DNA of 64,000 nucleotides from Mesorhizobium opportunistum WSM2075 (GCF_000176035.2 NC_015675.1:3662001-3726000); one strand, 5' to 3'. Positions 17,524-26,347 are shown, counted from the first letter of the stretch. The notes: a model not told the origin generated them from the letters alone. Made by a program: numbers and translations.

Positions 17524-19935
17524 TTGAAGTCGCACTACCGCGCAGTCGTCATCGGAGGTGGCGTGGTCGGCGCCTCGGTGCTCTACCATCTGACGCGGTT
17601 CGGCTGGTCGGATGTGGCGCTGATCGAGCGTGCCGAATTGACCGCCGGTTCGACCTGGCATGCGGCGGCCGGCTTCCACGCGCTCAACGCCGATCCCAAT
17701 GTCGCGGCGTTGCAGGACTACACCATCAACCTCTACCGCGAGATCGAGGCCGAATCCGGCCAGGACATCGGCCTGCACATGACCGGCGGCGTCAACATCG
17801 TCAGCGATCCCCAGCGCTGGGAGTGGCTGAAATCGGCCTGGGCGGTGTTCCAGTCAGTCGGCATCGAGACCGCCCGGCTGGTGAGCCCGCAAGAGATCAG
17901 AGAACTCTGCCCGATCGTCGATGTCTCCGGCGTGCTCGGCGGCCTGCATGATTCCAACGAAGGCCATCTCGACCCCTACGGCACCACCCATGCCTATGCT
18001 GGCGCGGCGAAGAAGCGTGGTGCCGAAATCATCCTGCGCAACCGGGTCATCGAGCTAATGTCGCGCGCCGACGGCCACTGGGACGTCGTTACCGAGCAGG
18101 GCACCATCGTTGCCGAGCATGTTGTCAATGCCGGCGGGTTGTGGGCAAAGCAGCTCGGCCGGATGGCCGGCGTCGACCTGCCGGTGACGCCTATGGAGCA
18201 TCACTATTTCGTCACCGAGGACATTCCGGAGATCGCGGCGCTGGACCGGGAAATCGGCATCGCCGTCGATCTCGACGGCTTTTCCTACCTGCGCCAGGAG
18301 CGCAAGGGCGTGCTGCTCGGTGTCTACGAGCAGAACCCGAAGCACTGGAACATGGATGGGGCGCCGTGGGACTACGGCATCGAGCTCATCCCGGAAGACA
18401 TCGACCGCATCAGCCCGGAACTCGCCAAGGCGCATGAGCGCTTTCCGTGCCTGGCGACGGCCGGCATCCGCAAATGGGTCAATGGCGCCTTCACCTTCAC
18501 GCCGGATGGCAATCCGATCGTCGGGCCGGTGCGCGGTCTCAAGAATTATTGGGTCGCCTGCGGCGTCATGGCCGGCTTCAGCCAGGGCGGCGGCGTCGGC
18601 AAGTCGCTGGCCGAATGGATGATTTTCGGCGAGCCGCAGGCGGATATTTTCGGCATGGACATCGCCCGCTACGGCGCCTTCGCCGCCAACCGCGAATATC
18701 TCAGACAGACGACGCGCCAGTTCTATTCGCGCCGTTTCGTCATGACCTTCCCCAATGAGCGGCTGCCCGCGGGCAGACCCTTGAAGCGACCCGGCGCCTA
18801 TGACGGCATGAGTGCCGCGGGCTGCGAATGGACGGCTTCCTGGGGGCTGGAAATCCCGGCCTATTTCGCGCCGATGGGTTTTCGCGAGAACACCACGCTC
18901 AAGCGCTCCAACGCCTTCGACATCGTCGGCGATGAAGCGCTGCAGGTGCGGCGGGCCGCCGGCCTCGTCGATATCTCGGCCTATTCGCGCTACGCGGTGT
19001 CGGGGCCAGGCGCCCAGGCATGGCTCGACCGGCTGCTCGCCTGCAAGCTGCCGAAACCGGGACAGGCGCGGCTCGCGCCGATGCTGGGTCCAGACGGGCG
19101 GTTGAAAGGCGACCTCACGGTGATCAACTGGGACGGCGGCGATTATTGGCTGATGGGCTCCTACTATCTCAGGGAATTCCACATGCGCTGGTTCGAGAGC
19201 CACGCGGCCGACGGCGTCACGGTCACCGATCTTTCCGACGCGATGAGCGGGTTCCTGCTGACCGGGCCGAACGCGCGCAAAATCCTGGAACGCACAACGC
19301 ACCAGGACGTGTCCGCCGCGGCACTGCCGTTCATGGCCTGCGGGGCATTCGATATCGGCATGGTGCGGGCGCGGGTTGCCCGCCTTTCCATCGCCGGCGA
19401 GCTGGGCTTCGAAATCAGCTGCCCGGTGGCCATGCATGCCACGCTACGCGAGACGCTGCTTGCCGCAGGCGAAGGTCTCGGCCTGGCGGAGATCGGCTAC
19501 TACGCGCTCAATGCGCTCAGGCTGGAGAAAAGCTTCGGCATCTGGTCGCGCGAATTCACGCAGGGCTACGCGCCTCGCCAGACCGGGCTCGACCGCTTCA
19601 TCGCCTTCGACAAGGGCGATTTCATCGGCCGCGAGGCGGCGCTGAGGGAGCGACAGACGGGCACGTCTCAACGGATCGTGACGCTGGAGATCGATGCGCT
19701 CGACGCCGACGCCAGCGGCTTCGAGCCTGTCTGGCGCGACGGTCGGCGCGTCGGCTTCGTCACGTCGGGCGGATTTGGCTACACGATCGGCAAGAGCGTC
19801 GCGCTGGCGTTGGTGGACGACGATTCTGCCGAGGAGGGGACGGCGCTTTCGGTGCACATTGTCGGCGTCGAGCGGCCGGCGCGGGTTATCGCGGCTTCGC
19901 CTTACGACCCTGAAGGCAAGGCAATGCGGCAATGA
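17524..19935 (+). CDS. Dimethylglycine/sarcosine dehydrogenase-like flavoprotein with GcvT domain
   Basis: An 803-residue two-part enzyme. The N-terminal half is a DAO-type FAD oxidoreductase with AVVIGGGVVGASVLYHL and GSTWHAAAG, where His46 matches the histidine that carries covalent FAD in dimethylglycine and sarcosine dehydrogenases. The C-terminal half (about 430-800) is a GcvT-like aminomethyl domain that passes the released C1 unit to tetrahydrofolate. Start is TTG, with AGGGAA about 6 nt upstream. The MttB-family gene follows after 12 bp, so both probably act on the same methylated amine. The natural substrate is not determined by sequence. Confidence 0.88.
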   Translation: MKSHYRAVVIGGGVVGASVLYHLTRFGWSDVALIERAELTAGSTWHAAAGFHALNADPNVAALQDYTINLYREIEAESGQDIGLHMTGGVNIVSDPQRWEWLKSAWAVFQSVGIETARLVSPQEIRELCPIVDVSGVLGGLHDSNEGHLDPYGTTHAYAGAAKKRGAEIILRNRVIELMSRADGHWDVVTEQGTIVAEHVVNAGGLWAKQLGRMAGVDLPVTPMEHHYFVTEDIPEIAALDREIGIAVDLDGFSYLRQERKGVLLGVYEQNPKHWNMDGAPWDYGIELIPEDIDRISPELAKAHERFPCLATAGIRKWVNGAFTFTPDGNPIVGPVRGLKNYWVACGVMAGFSQGGGVGKSLAEWMIFGEPQADIFGMDIARYGAFAANREYLRQTTRQFYSRRFVMTFPNERLPAGRPLKRPGAYDGMSAAGCEWTASWGLEIPAYFAPMGFRENTTLKRSNAFDIVGDEALQVRRAAGLVDISAYSRYAVSGPGAQAWLDRLLACKLPKPGQARLAPMLGPDGRLKGDLTVINWDGGDYWLMGSYYLREFHMRWFESHAADGVTVTDLSDAMSGFLLTGPNARKILERTTHQDVSAAALPFMACGAFDIGMVRARVARLSIAGELGFEISCPVAMHATLRETLLAAGEGLGLAEIGYYALNALRLEKSFGIWSREFTQGYAPRQTGLDRFIAFDKGDFIGREAALRERQTGTSQRIVTLEIDALDADASGFEPVWRDGRRVGFVTSGGFGYTIGKSVALALVDDDSAEEGTALSVHIVGVERPARVIAASPYDPEGKAMRQ

Positions 19936-19947
19936 GGAGGATTTCCG

Positions 19948-21501
19948 ATGATCGATGAGGCGGCACGTGAGGCTAGGCGCGAGCGCAGGCGCGGACGCAC
20001 GGGCGAGGCCGGCAGCGAAAGCAGTCGCCGGCCCAATTACCGGTCACTGAAGAACCCGTTCCTGCCGCAGCCGATCTTTTCGGACGACCAGGTCGCCTCG
20101 ATCCACGACACGGCGCTGCGCGTGCTGGAAGAACTCGGCATCAAGGTGCTGCTGCCGCAGGCACGCGAGGTTCTCGCCCGCGCCGGCGCCCTGGTCGACC
20201 CGGATACCGACATGGTGCGCATCGGCCGCGACATGGTGGCGGCGGCGCTGGCCTCGGCGCCGAGGTCGATCCATGCCCGTGGCGGCGATCCTTCCCGCGA
20301 TCTGACGCTCGAACTCGGGTCGATGACGTTTCTTGCCGGAAGCGGGGCGCCCAATGTCACCGATCTCGAGCGGGGCCGGCGGCCAGGCACGCTCGCCGCC
20401 TTCGAGGAGTTCATCAAGCTGGTGCAGCATTTCGATGTCCTGCATATGCTCGGTCCCTGCGTCGAGCCGCAGGATGTCGACAACCGGTTTCGCCACTATG
20501 CCGTCAATCGTGCACAGCTGACGCTGTCCGACAAGTTTCCCTTCGTGTTCGCTCGCGGCACGCCGCAAGTCGAGGACGGTTTCGAGATGCTGCGGCTGGC
20601 GCGCGGCCTTTCGGAGGAGGCATTCCGTTCGGACGCCTGGTGCTATACCGTCATCAACACCAACTCGCCGCGTCAGCTCGACATACCGATGGCGCAAGGC
20701 ATCATCGATTTCGCCAATGCGGGGCAGGTCTCTATCATCACGCCGTTCTGCCTGGCGGGCGCCATGGCGCCGATAACCGTTGCCGGCGCGCTGACGCTAC
20801 AGCATGCCGAAGCACTGGCCGGGCTGACGCTGGCGCAGATCGTGCGGCCCGGCGCGCCGGTCGTCTATGGCTCCTTCTCCTCCAACGTCGACATGAAATC
20901 CGGAGCGCCGGCCTTCGGCACGCCCGAACATGTCAAGGCAACGCTGGGCGCCGGTCAACTGGCGCGCTTCATCGGCCTGCCGTGGCGGTCCGGCGGCGGC
21001 AGCGCGGCCAACATCTCGGATGCGCAGGCCGCGCATGAGACGCAATTCGCATTGTGGGGCTCGGTTCTGGCCGGCGCCACGGTCTGCATCCATGCCGCCG
21101 GCTGGCTGGAAGGCGGCTTGAGCGTTTCACTGGAGAAACTGGTCACCGATGTCGAGGCGTTGCAGACGGTCGCCGAACTCTGCGCCGCGACGCCCGGCGA
21201 CGACGATTCCATCGGCTTCGAGGCGATCGCCGAAGTGCAGCCGGGCGGCCATTTCTTCTCGGCCGGCCACACGATGGCGCGCTACCGCACCGCCTTCTAC
21301 GAACCGCTGGTGGCGGACTGGTCGAATTTCGGCAATTGGACGCAAGGCGGATCGAAGACCGCGAGCGAACGCGCCACCGGCATTTGGCGGCGCATCCTTG
21401 CCGATTTCGAGCCGCCGGCTTCGGCCGCCGCCACGGCCGGCGTGCTCGACGAGTTCATCGCCCGGCGCACCGAAGAAGGCGGGGCGCCGCCCGTGTCATA
21501 A
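19948..21501 (+). CDS. MttB-family (trimethylamine methyltransferase-like) protein, non-pyrrolysine
   Basis: A 517-residue TIM-barrel methyltransferase family protein (NPFLPQPIFSDDQVASIHDT, LEELGIKVL, VYGSFSSNVDMKSGAPAFGT, GLPWRSGGGSAANIS). The frame has no internal TAG, so it belongs to the non-pyrrolysine branch, whose known members demethylate quaternary amines such as glycine betaine or proline betaine onto a corrinoid protein. No corrinoid-protein or corrinoid-activation gene is in view. It forms a tight operon with the flavoprotein upstream. AGGAGG sits ahead of the ATG. The N-terminal 30 residues are very Arg-rich. Confidence 0.88.
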   Translation: MIDEAAREARRERRRGRTGEAGSESSRRPNYRSLKNPFLPQPIFSDDQVASIHDTALRVLEELGIKVLLPQAREVLARAGALVDPDTDMVRIGRDMVAAALASAPRSIHARGGDPSRDLTLELGSMTFLAGSGAPNVTDLERGRRPGTLAAFEEFIKLVQHFDVLHMLGPCVEPQDVDNRFRHYAVNRAQLTLSDKFPFVFARGTPQVEDGFEMLRLARGLSEEAFRSDAWCYTVINTNSPRQLDIPMAQGIIDFANAGQVSIITPFCLAGAMAPITVAGALTLQHAEALAGLTLAQIVRPGAPVVYGSFSSNVDMKSGAPAFGTPEHVKATLGAGQLARFIGLPWRSGGGSAANISDAQAAHETQFALWGSVLAGATVCIHAAGWLEGGLSVSLEKLVTDVEALQTVAELCAATPGDDDSIGFEAIAEVQPGGHFFSAGHTMARYRTAFYEPLVADWSNFGNWTQGGSKTASERATGIWRRILADFEPPASAAATAGVLDEFIARRTEEGGAPPVS

Positions 21502-21612
21502 GGCCGATCGTCCCGGTTGTGATCCGGAACTTGCAGTGCCTTCCGCGCATTCATGGTTTGCGGCCGGTGCCCATCGGCACCGGCGAGCCATTTTGAGGGG
21601 AGGACCGACACC

Positions 21613-21927
21613 ATGGGTTTCGATCAGTATCACGAACCGCCTGAGGAACTGTCGCAGAAGGTGCGGACCTTTGCCCGCATGATCACCTCGCTGATCGAGG
21701 AGGCGGAAGCGATCTCCTGGTACGAACAGCGCATGTCGGTGGAGAAAGATCCGCAGGCTCGCGCCATCATGAAGAACGCGCAAGGCGAGGAGTTCAAGCA
21801 TTTCGGCATGGACCTGGAATTCCTGCTGCGCCAGAAGACGGATTGGCGGGCGGAACTGAAGGAAATCCTGTTCACCACGGGCGATATCGTCGAGGCCGGC
21901 GAGAAGGGCGAGAAGAAGGTGGACTGA
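21613..21927 (+). CDS. Encapsulated-ferritin-like (EncFtn family) protein, no shell gene nearby
   Basis: A 104-residue all-helical protein. EEAEAISWYEQRM (29-41) and GEEFKHFGMDLEFLLR (58-73) match the encapsulated ferritin of Rhodospirillum rubrum as I remember it, with the ferroxidase ligands Glu30, Glu60 and His63 and the Trp-Tyr pair (36-37) at the same spacing. EncFtn proteins assemble as an annular decamer and oxidise iron, normally as cargo of an encapsulin shell. No encapsulin gene lies in the window, and the C-terminus (AGEKGEKKVD) lacks an obvious targeting peptide. The start at 21613 follows GAGGGGAGGA. It is 111 bp after the MttB gene on the same strand, possibly co-transcribed. 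Confidence 0.85.
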   Translation: MGFDQYHEPPEELSQKVRTFARMITSLIEEAEAISWYEQRMSVEKDPQARAIMKNAQGEEFKHFGMDLEFLLRQKTDWRAELKEILFTTGDIVEAGEKGEKKVD

Positions 21928-21945
21928 GCACCTTCTTCGTCTCCA

Positions 21946-22971
21946 TCAATCGCTGTCGCGCGCGATCAGCTCCAGCGGCCAGACCTCACGGATGATGCGC
22001 GGGCCTTCGGGGCCGGCGAAGGCGGGGAGCGAGGCCAGCAGCATTTCCGCCAGCCGCCGGCCCATTGCCTCCAGTGCCGGACGGAAGGCGGTCAGCGTCG
22101 GCGAGAAGTAGCGGCAGAGCGGCGTGTCGACGATGACGATCACGGCCATGTCATGGCCCGGCTTGATTCCCATCTCGGCCAGCGCCTTGCAGCCGCCAAG
22201 CGCCATCGCGTCATTGTTGAAGATGATGGCCGTCGGTGGGTCCTTGGAGCGCATGACTTGCGGCGTCACCTGGTAGCCGCCGGCCTCGTTGATGAAGCCG
22301 TCGGCGATCAGGTCGGGGTCGATCTCGATGCCGTGCCGCTTCAGCGCCTTGCGGTAGCCGTCGAGAAACAGGTAGCCGAAGTTGAGATCAAGTGAAGGGC
22401 GGATGGCGGCAATGCGCCGGTGTCCACGCGCCACCAGGCGGTCGACGGCTTCATCACCCGCCCTCTCGAAATCAATATCGAGAGAAGGATAGGTGTCGCC
22501 ACCGGACTGACTTCGGCCAAGCGTGACGAAGGGAAAGCCTGCCTTGCTGAGATAATCAATCCGATCGTCTTCCCTTCGTGTATTGGCCAACACGACCGCA
22601 TCGACCAAGCGCGTCTCAACCACGCGGCGCAACCGCTCCTGCTGATATTGGCCGGGCTCACCCATGACGACCATCAGATCGAGGCCATGCTCGGCGAGCT
22701 TCGCCTGCAGTCCGATCAGGAACGGGATGAAGAAGGGTTCGCCATATTGCTGGTCGCCCGGATGCGGCTGCAGCATGAAGGCGATCGAATGGGTGGCGCC
22801 TTGCCGCAGACTCCGGCCCGACTGGTTCGGGGAATAATTCAGCTTCTTGGCGGCTTCGAGCACGCGCTGGCGTGTGTCGGCATTGACATCGGCACGGCCG
22901 TTCAGCGCCCGCGACACGGTGCCGATCGAAATGTTCAGGTGACGGGCAAGGTCATGAATGCTGGATGCCAA
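21946..22971 (-). CDS. LacI family transcriptional regulator of the adjacent sugar operon
   Basis: A 341-residue repressor. The N-terminal helix-turn-helix and hinge are clear: SSIHDLARHLNISIGTVSRA then LNGRADVNADTRQRVLEAAK, followed by a periplasmic-binding-protein-like sugar domain (PTAIIFNNDAMALGGCKALA). I place the start at a TTG (22971) with GGGGGAA upstream. The longer frame to 23046 is created by a 56-bp-family repeat. It is divergent from a sugar-utilisation operon, and the intergenic region carries two LacI-type palindromes, so it very likely represses that operon in the absence of the sugar or a derivative. Confidence 0.9.
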   Translation of the reverse strand: MASSIHDLARHLNISIGTVSRALNGRADVNADTRQRVLEAAKKLNYSPNQSGRSLRQGATHSIAFMLQPHPGDQQYGEPFFIPFLIGLQAKLAEHGLDLMVVMGEPGQYQQERLRRVVETRLVDAVVLANTRREDDRIDYLSKAGFPFVTLGRSQSGGDTYPSLDIDFERAGDEAVDRLVARGHRRIAAIRPSLDLNFGYLFLDGYRKALKRHGIEIDPDLIADGFINEAGGYQVTPQVMRSKDPPTAIIFNNDAMALGGCKALAEMGIKPGHDMAVIVIVDTPLCRYFSPTLTAFRPALEAMGRRLAEMLLASLPAFAGPEGPRIIREVWPLELIARDSD

Positions 22972-22997
22972 AGGACAATTCCCCCGCCTTGGCCGGC

Positions 22998-23055
22998 GCA
23001 ATTCCAGGAAAAGTGCGAAGCGGTTTTCCGCCCGGAATTGCGTCAAAACAAAGAG
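22998..23055. repeat. Single copy of the 56-bp palindromic repeat family
   Basis: GCAATTCCAGGAAAAGTGCG...CGGTTTTCCGCCCGGAATTGC closely matches the units arrayed at 10158-10399. It lies just upstream of the LacI gene and opens a false N-terminal extension. Confidence 0.85.
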
Positions 23056-23056
23056 T

Positions 23057-23096
23057 TAGAGCAGTTCGCCGTTTGTTGAAAGGCTGAACTGCTCTA
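23057..23096. repeat. Palindromic repeat TAGAGCAGTTC...GAACTGCTCTA
   Basis: Perfect 11-bp arms (23057-23067 and 23086-23096) with an 18-nt loop. I recognise the type as a frequent rhizobial intergenic element (recollection). It is directly adjacent to the preceding repeat, so two repeat families are stacked between the regulator and its operon. Confidence 0.75.
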
Positions 23097-23180
23097 GCAC
23101 CGGCTGCCGTTCAGGCCAAGGCTTCCGTATGGTTTTTGAGAAGCAGCCGATTGACATTCTACGCTATCGGGTGTGTTCTC

Positions 23181-23206
23181 GTAAACGTTTACGGAAAAAC
23201 GTTTAC
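23181..23206 (+). promoter_or_regulatory. Tandem LacI-type operators
   Basis: GTAAACGTTTAC (23181-23192) is a perfect 12-bp palindrome with the central CG typical of LacI-family operators. A second copy, AAAAACGTTTAC (23195-23206), matches at 10 of 12 positions. Centres are 14 bp apart. They lie about 60-85 bp upstream of the oxidoreductase start and about 210 bp from the LacI start. Confidence 0.8.
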
Positions 23207-23265
23207 GGTGATGCCGTGGACGCCGTGACATTCGGCCTGGAGGGGCCGGACGGGAGGAATGCCGA

Positions 23266-24297
23266 ATGATGAAAGCCGTCCTCGTCGGCTGTGGTGCGAT
23301 GAGCAGACAGTGGCTCGATGCCGCGAGGCAGATCGACGGGCTTGCCATTGTCGGGCTTGTCGACCTCGACGCCGAACGGGCGAAGGCGAGGGCGGGCGAA
23401 TACGATCTCACCAGCGCCGTCATCGGCACCAGCCTCGACGCGGTGCTCGAGCAGACAAAGCCTGATGCGGTGTTCGATGTCGTTGTCCCCGCAGCCCGGC
23501 GCGATGTCGCTTTTGCCGCCTTTGCGCATAATTGCCATCTCTTGACCGAGAAGCCGCTGGCCGACAGTCCGCAGAACGCCCGCGCCATCATCGAGGCAGC
23601 CAAACAGGCAGGACGCGTTCACGCCGTCGTGCAGAACCGCCGTTACGTCGCCAATGTCAGGCGCATCCGGCGGTTTCTTCAGTCGGGCGCCATCGGCAAT
23701 CCGACCAGCATCCATGCCGACTTCTTCATCGGGCCGCATTTCGGCGGCTTTCGCGAGGAGATGGCGCATGTGCTGCTGCTCGACATGGCGATCCACACAT
23801 TCGACGCGGCCCGCTACATGGTCGCCGGCGAGCCGGCCGGCGTCCATTGCCAGGAATGGGAGCCGGCCAATTCCTGGTACCGGCAGGGCTCGTCGGCCAG
23901 CGCCGTCTTCGACCTCGGCGGCGGCAAGGTCTTCACCTATGCCGGCTCCTGGTGCGCCGCCGGTTTCCGCACCAGCTGGGAGGGCAGCTGGCGCATCGTC
24001 GCCGAACGCGGCAGCCTCATCTGGGATGGCCACGATGTGCTGAAGGCTGAAATGGTGGTCCCGGGCCGTGATGGGCTGCTGGACAAGACCGAGCCGGTCG
24101 AGGTTCCGCCGCTCGATCCCGCCGACCGCATCGGCGGCCATCTCGGCATCATCAGGGATTTCATGCACGCCATCGAGACCGGCACCGAGCCGGAGACGCA
24201 TGGTGCCGACAACATCAAGAGCCTGGCCATGGTTTTCGGCGCCATCGAAAGCGCCGAGACTGGTCGGCGCGTCGCCATCGCAGAGGAAGCACAGTGA
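23266..24297 (+). CDS. Gfo/Idh/MocA family oxidoreductase
   Basis: A 343-residue NAD(P)-dependent sugar or polyol dehydrogenase family protein. The Rossmann part opens with KAVLVGCGAMSRQWLDAA and contains the diagnostic EKPLA (near residue 93); the C-terminal alpha/beta domain includes DMAIHTFDAARYM. These enzymes act on sugars, inositols or related polyols. First gene of the operon behind tandem LacI operators, with GGGAGGAA upstream; the ATG at 23269 is an alternative start. The last codon overlaps the next gene. Substrate unknown. Confidence 0.9.
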   Translation: MMKAVLVGCGAMSRQWLDAARQIDGLAIVGLVDLDAERAKARAGEYDLTSAVIGTSLDAVLEQTKPDAVFDVVVPAARRDVAFAAFAHNCHLLTEKPLADSPQNARAIIEAAKQAGRVHAVVQNRRYVANVRRIRRFLQSGAIGNPTSIHADFFIGPHFGGFREEMAHVLLLDMAIHTFDAARYMVAGEPAGVHCQEWEPANSWYRQGSSASAVFDLGGGKVFTYAGSWCAAGFRTSWEGSWRIVAERGSLIWDGHDVLKAEMVVPGRDGLLDKTEPVEVPPLDPADRIGGHLGIIRDFMHAIETGTEPETHGADNIKSLAMVFGAIESAETGRRVAIAEEAQ

Positions 24298-25202
24298 TGC
24301 CCAACCCGCTTCTCGACATCCGGATCGGCACCATGGTGCGGGCCAATCTCGACGATCCGGCTGCCTATATCAGGCAGATCCTGCCGCTCGGCTTCGAGAG
24401 CATCCAGCCCTTCTTCTGGCAGACGCTTGGCGGCAAGGATTTGCCGCGGCTGGCCGGGCAGATCCGCGAGGCGATCGGCGACGCCGATGTCAGCGTGTCC
24501 ACGCTCGGCGTGTTCGGCAATCCGCTGGAGAGCGGGGAGGTCGATCGCGGCGTGCTCGAGGCGTGGGAAACGGTGATCGACAACGCGCATCTGTTCGGCG
24601 CTTCGACGGTCAGCGGCTTCACCGGGCGCATTCGGGGCAAGAAGCTGACCGACAGCCTGCCGCGCTTCCGCGAGGTGTGGGGGCCGCTTGCAAAACGTGC
24701 CGCCGACAAGGGCGTGCGCATCGCTTTCGAGAACTGCGCCATGGACGGCAACTGGGCCGCCGGTGACTGGAACATCGCCCACAATCCGGATGCCTGGGAG
24801 CTGATGTTCAACGAATTGCCTGACGACAATCTCGGGCTGGAATGGGAACCCTGCCACCAGCTTGTGTACCTGATCGATCCGATACCGCAGATCCGCAAAT
24901 GGGCGCCACGCATCTTCCATGTCCACGGCAAGGACGCGACGGTGCGCTGGGACGTCATCCGCGAGCATGGCGTGTTCGGCCGGCTGCCCTTCGTGCAGAT
25001 GCGCACGCCAGGCTTCGGCGACAGCGACTGGACGCGCGTGATCAGCGAATTGCGGCTCGCCGGATACAAGGGCGCCATCGACATCGAGGGCTGGCACGAC
25101 CCGGTCTATCGCGGCGACCTGGAGATCACCGGGCAGGCGCGGGCGCTGGAGTATTTAAAGCAATGCCGGGGAGGGCCCAGCTACCTGCCGAACCCGATGT
25201 GA
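24297..25202 (+). CDS. Sugar phosphate isomerase/epimerase (TIM barrel)
   Basis: A 301-residue xylose-isomerase-like TIM barrel (AP endonuclease 2 fold). Probable metal-binding acidic residues appear in IAFENCAMDGNW, LGLEWEPCHQ and AIDIEGWHDP, and histidine in IFHVHGKDA. Such enzymes isomerise or epimerise sugars or keto-polyols. Start overlaps the preceding stop (TGATG); a GTG one codon earlier is possible. Its place between the dehydrogenase and the ABC transporter supports a role in catabolising the imported sugar. Confidence 0.88.
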   Translation: MPNPLLDIRIGTMVRANLDDPAAYIRQILPLGFESIQPFFWQTLGGKDLPRLAGQIREAIGDADVSVSTLGVFGNPLESGEVDRGVLEAWETVIDNAHLFGASTVSGFTGRIRGKKLTDSLPRFREVWGPLAKRAADKGVRIAFENCAMDGNWAAGDWNIAHNPDAWELMFNELPDDNLGLEWEPCHQLVYLIDPIPQIRKWAPRIFHVHGKDATVRWDVIREHGVFGRLPFVQMRTPGFGDSDWTRVISELRLAGYKGAIDIEGWHDPVYRGDLEITGQARALEYLKQCRGGPSYLPNPM

Positions 25203-25303
25203 GGAAAAGCCGGCGGGAGGAGCCGGCCAGCCAAGTGCGGCGCATTGCCGAAGCAAATGTCGAAAACCCTCGCGCTTGCGAGGACAAAAAGGGAGGAACT
25301 TGC

Positions 25304-26308
25304 ATGAGCATCGCCAAAAGAACGACACTTCGCCTGACCGTCGCGGCAGCCGCCACGGCGCTCGCCGCCGCCATCTCGACACTGCCGGCCCACGCGCTCG
25401 ACGCGCAATGGTGCAAGGACGTCCACATCCGCTTCTTCGTCGGCGGCGCCGAGGGCGACGCCTTCGGCACCATCGTCTACAACGGCGCCAAGCAAGCGGC
25501 GGCCGATCTCGGGCCGAAGGTCGATTACATCTTCTCGGGCTGGGACGTCGAAAAGATGGTGCAGCAATTGCGCGAGGCGGTCGCGGTCAAGCCCGGCGGC
25601 ATCGCCATGATGGGCCATCCTGGTGACGCGGCGATCATGCCGCTGGCCGAACAGGCGCACAAGGACGGCATCAAGATGATGTACCAGAACGTACCGGTGC
25701 CGACGGTGACGGCGGCGTTCGGCGGCGGCTATGTCGGCGCCCAGCAGGAACAGCAGGGACGCGCGCTCGGCGCCGAGGCGTTCAAGCTGGCGGGGCTGAA
25801 AGCCGGCGACAAGGCGATCATGATCGGCCCGTTCGAGAATGAGAGTCGCGGCGCACGCGAGCGTGGAACAGTCGCCGCTCTGAAAGAGGCCGGCATCGAT
25901 GTCGTTCAAATCAACTCCGCGACCGAGTGGGCAGCCGATCCGAATCTGGCGATCCCGGTGATCACCGCGGCACTCCTCAACAATCCCGGCGTCAAGGCGG
26001 TCGGCTATCCCGGCGGACAGATGCTCGGCAACGTGCCGACTTATATGCAGTCGGCGGGCAGGAAGCCCGGAGACATCTTCAATTTCGGCTTCGACACCAG
26101 CCCGCAGATCGTCGAGGCCTTCAAGGGCGGCTGGGTGCAACTGACGGCCGACCAGCAGCCGTTCATGCAGGGCTATCTGCCGATCCTCAGCCTCTGCCAG
26201 CAAGTGGTGCTGGGTCTGGCGCCGATGAATGTCGACACCGGCGCCGGCTTCGTCACGCCGCAGAACTACGAGATCGTCTCAGAGCTCGCCAAGCAGGCGC
26301 TGCGCTGA
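25304..26308 (+). CDS. Sugar ABC transporter substrate-binding protein
   Basis: A 334-residue periplasmic protein with a signal peptide (LTVAAAATALAAAISTLPAHA). The mature part is a type I binding protein of the ribose/fructose (CUT2) class: IRFFVGGAEGDAFGTIVYNG, VKPGGIAMMGHPGDAAIM, and the hinge segments typical of RbsB/FrcB relatives. It captures the sugar and delivers it to the permease. GGGAGGAA precedes the ATG. Separated from the ATPase gene by a strong hairpin that may raise its own expression over that of the membrane parts. Confidence 0.92.
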   Translation: MSIAKRTTLRLTVAAAATALAAAISTLPAHALDAQWCKDVHIRFFVGGAEGDAFGTIVYNGAKQAAADLGPKVDYIFSGWDVEKMVQQLREAVAVKPGGIAMMGHPGDAAIMPLAEQAHKDGIKMMYQNVPVPTVTAAFGGGYVGAQQEQQGRALGAEAFKLAGLKAGDKAIMIGPFENESRGARERGTVAALKEAGIDVVQINSATEWAADPNLAIPVITAALLNNPGVKAVGYPGGQMLGNVPTYMQSAGRKPGDIFNFGFDTSPQIVEAFKGGWVQLTADQQPFMQGYLPILSLCQQVVLGLAPMNVDTGAGFVTPQNYEIVSELAKQALR

Positions 26309-26318
26309 CCTCCCAAGG

Positions 26319-26347
26319 CTGCCGGCCGGGCTCAGCCCGGCCGGCAG
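26319..26347 (+). promoter_or_regulatory. Intra-operon stem-loop after the binding-protein gene
   Basis: CTGCCGGCCGGGC (26319-26331) pairs perfectly over 13 bp with GCCCGGCCGGCAG (26335-26347), loop TCA, 11 nt after the stop. Such hairpins often stabilise the upstream mRNA or attenuate transcription, giving more binding protein than membrane components. Effect inferred from position. Confidence 0.6.

Noticed and set aside
21946..23046. 366-residue version of the LacI regulator
   Set aside because: The extra 25 residues come from a mobile repeat; the TTG at 22971 directly before SSIHDLARHL has a ribosome site and gives a normal LacI N-terminus.
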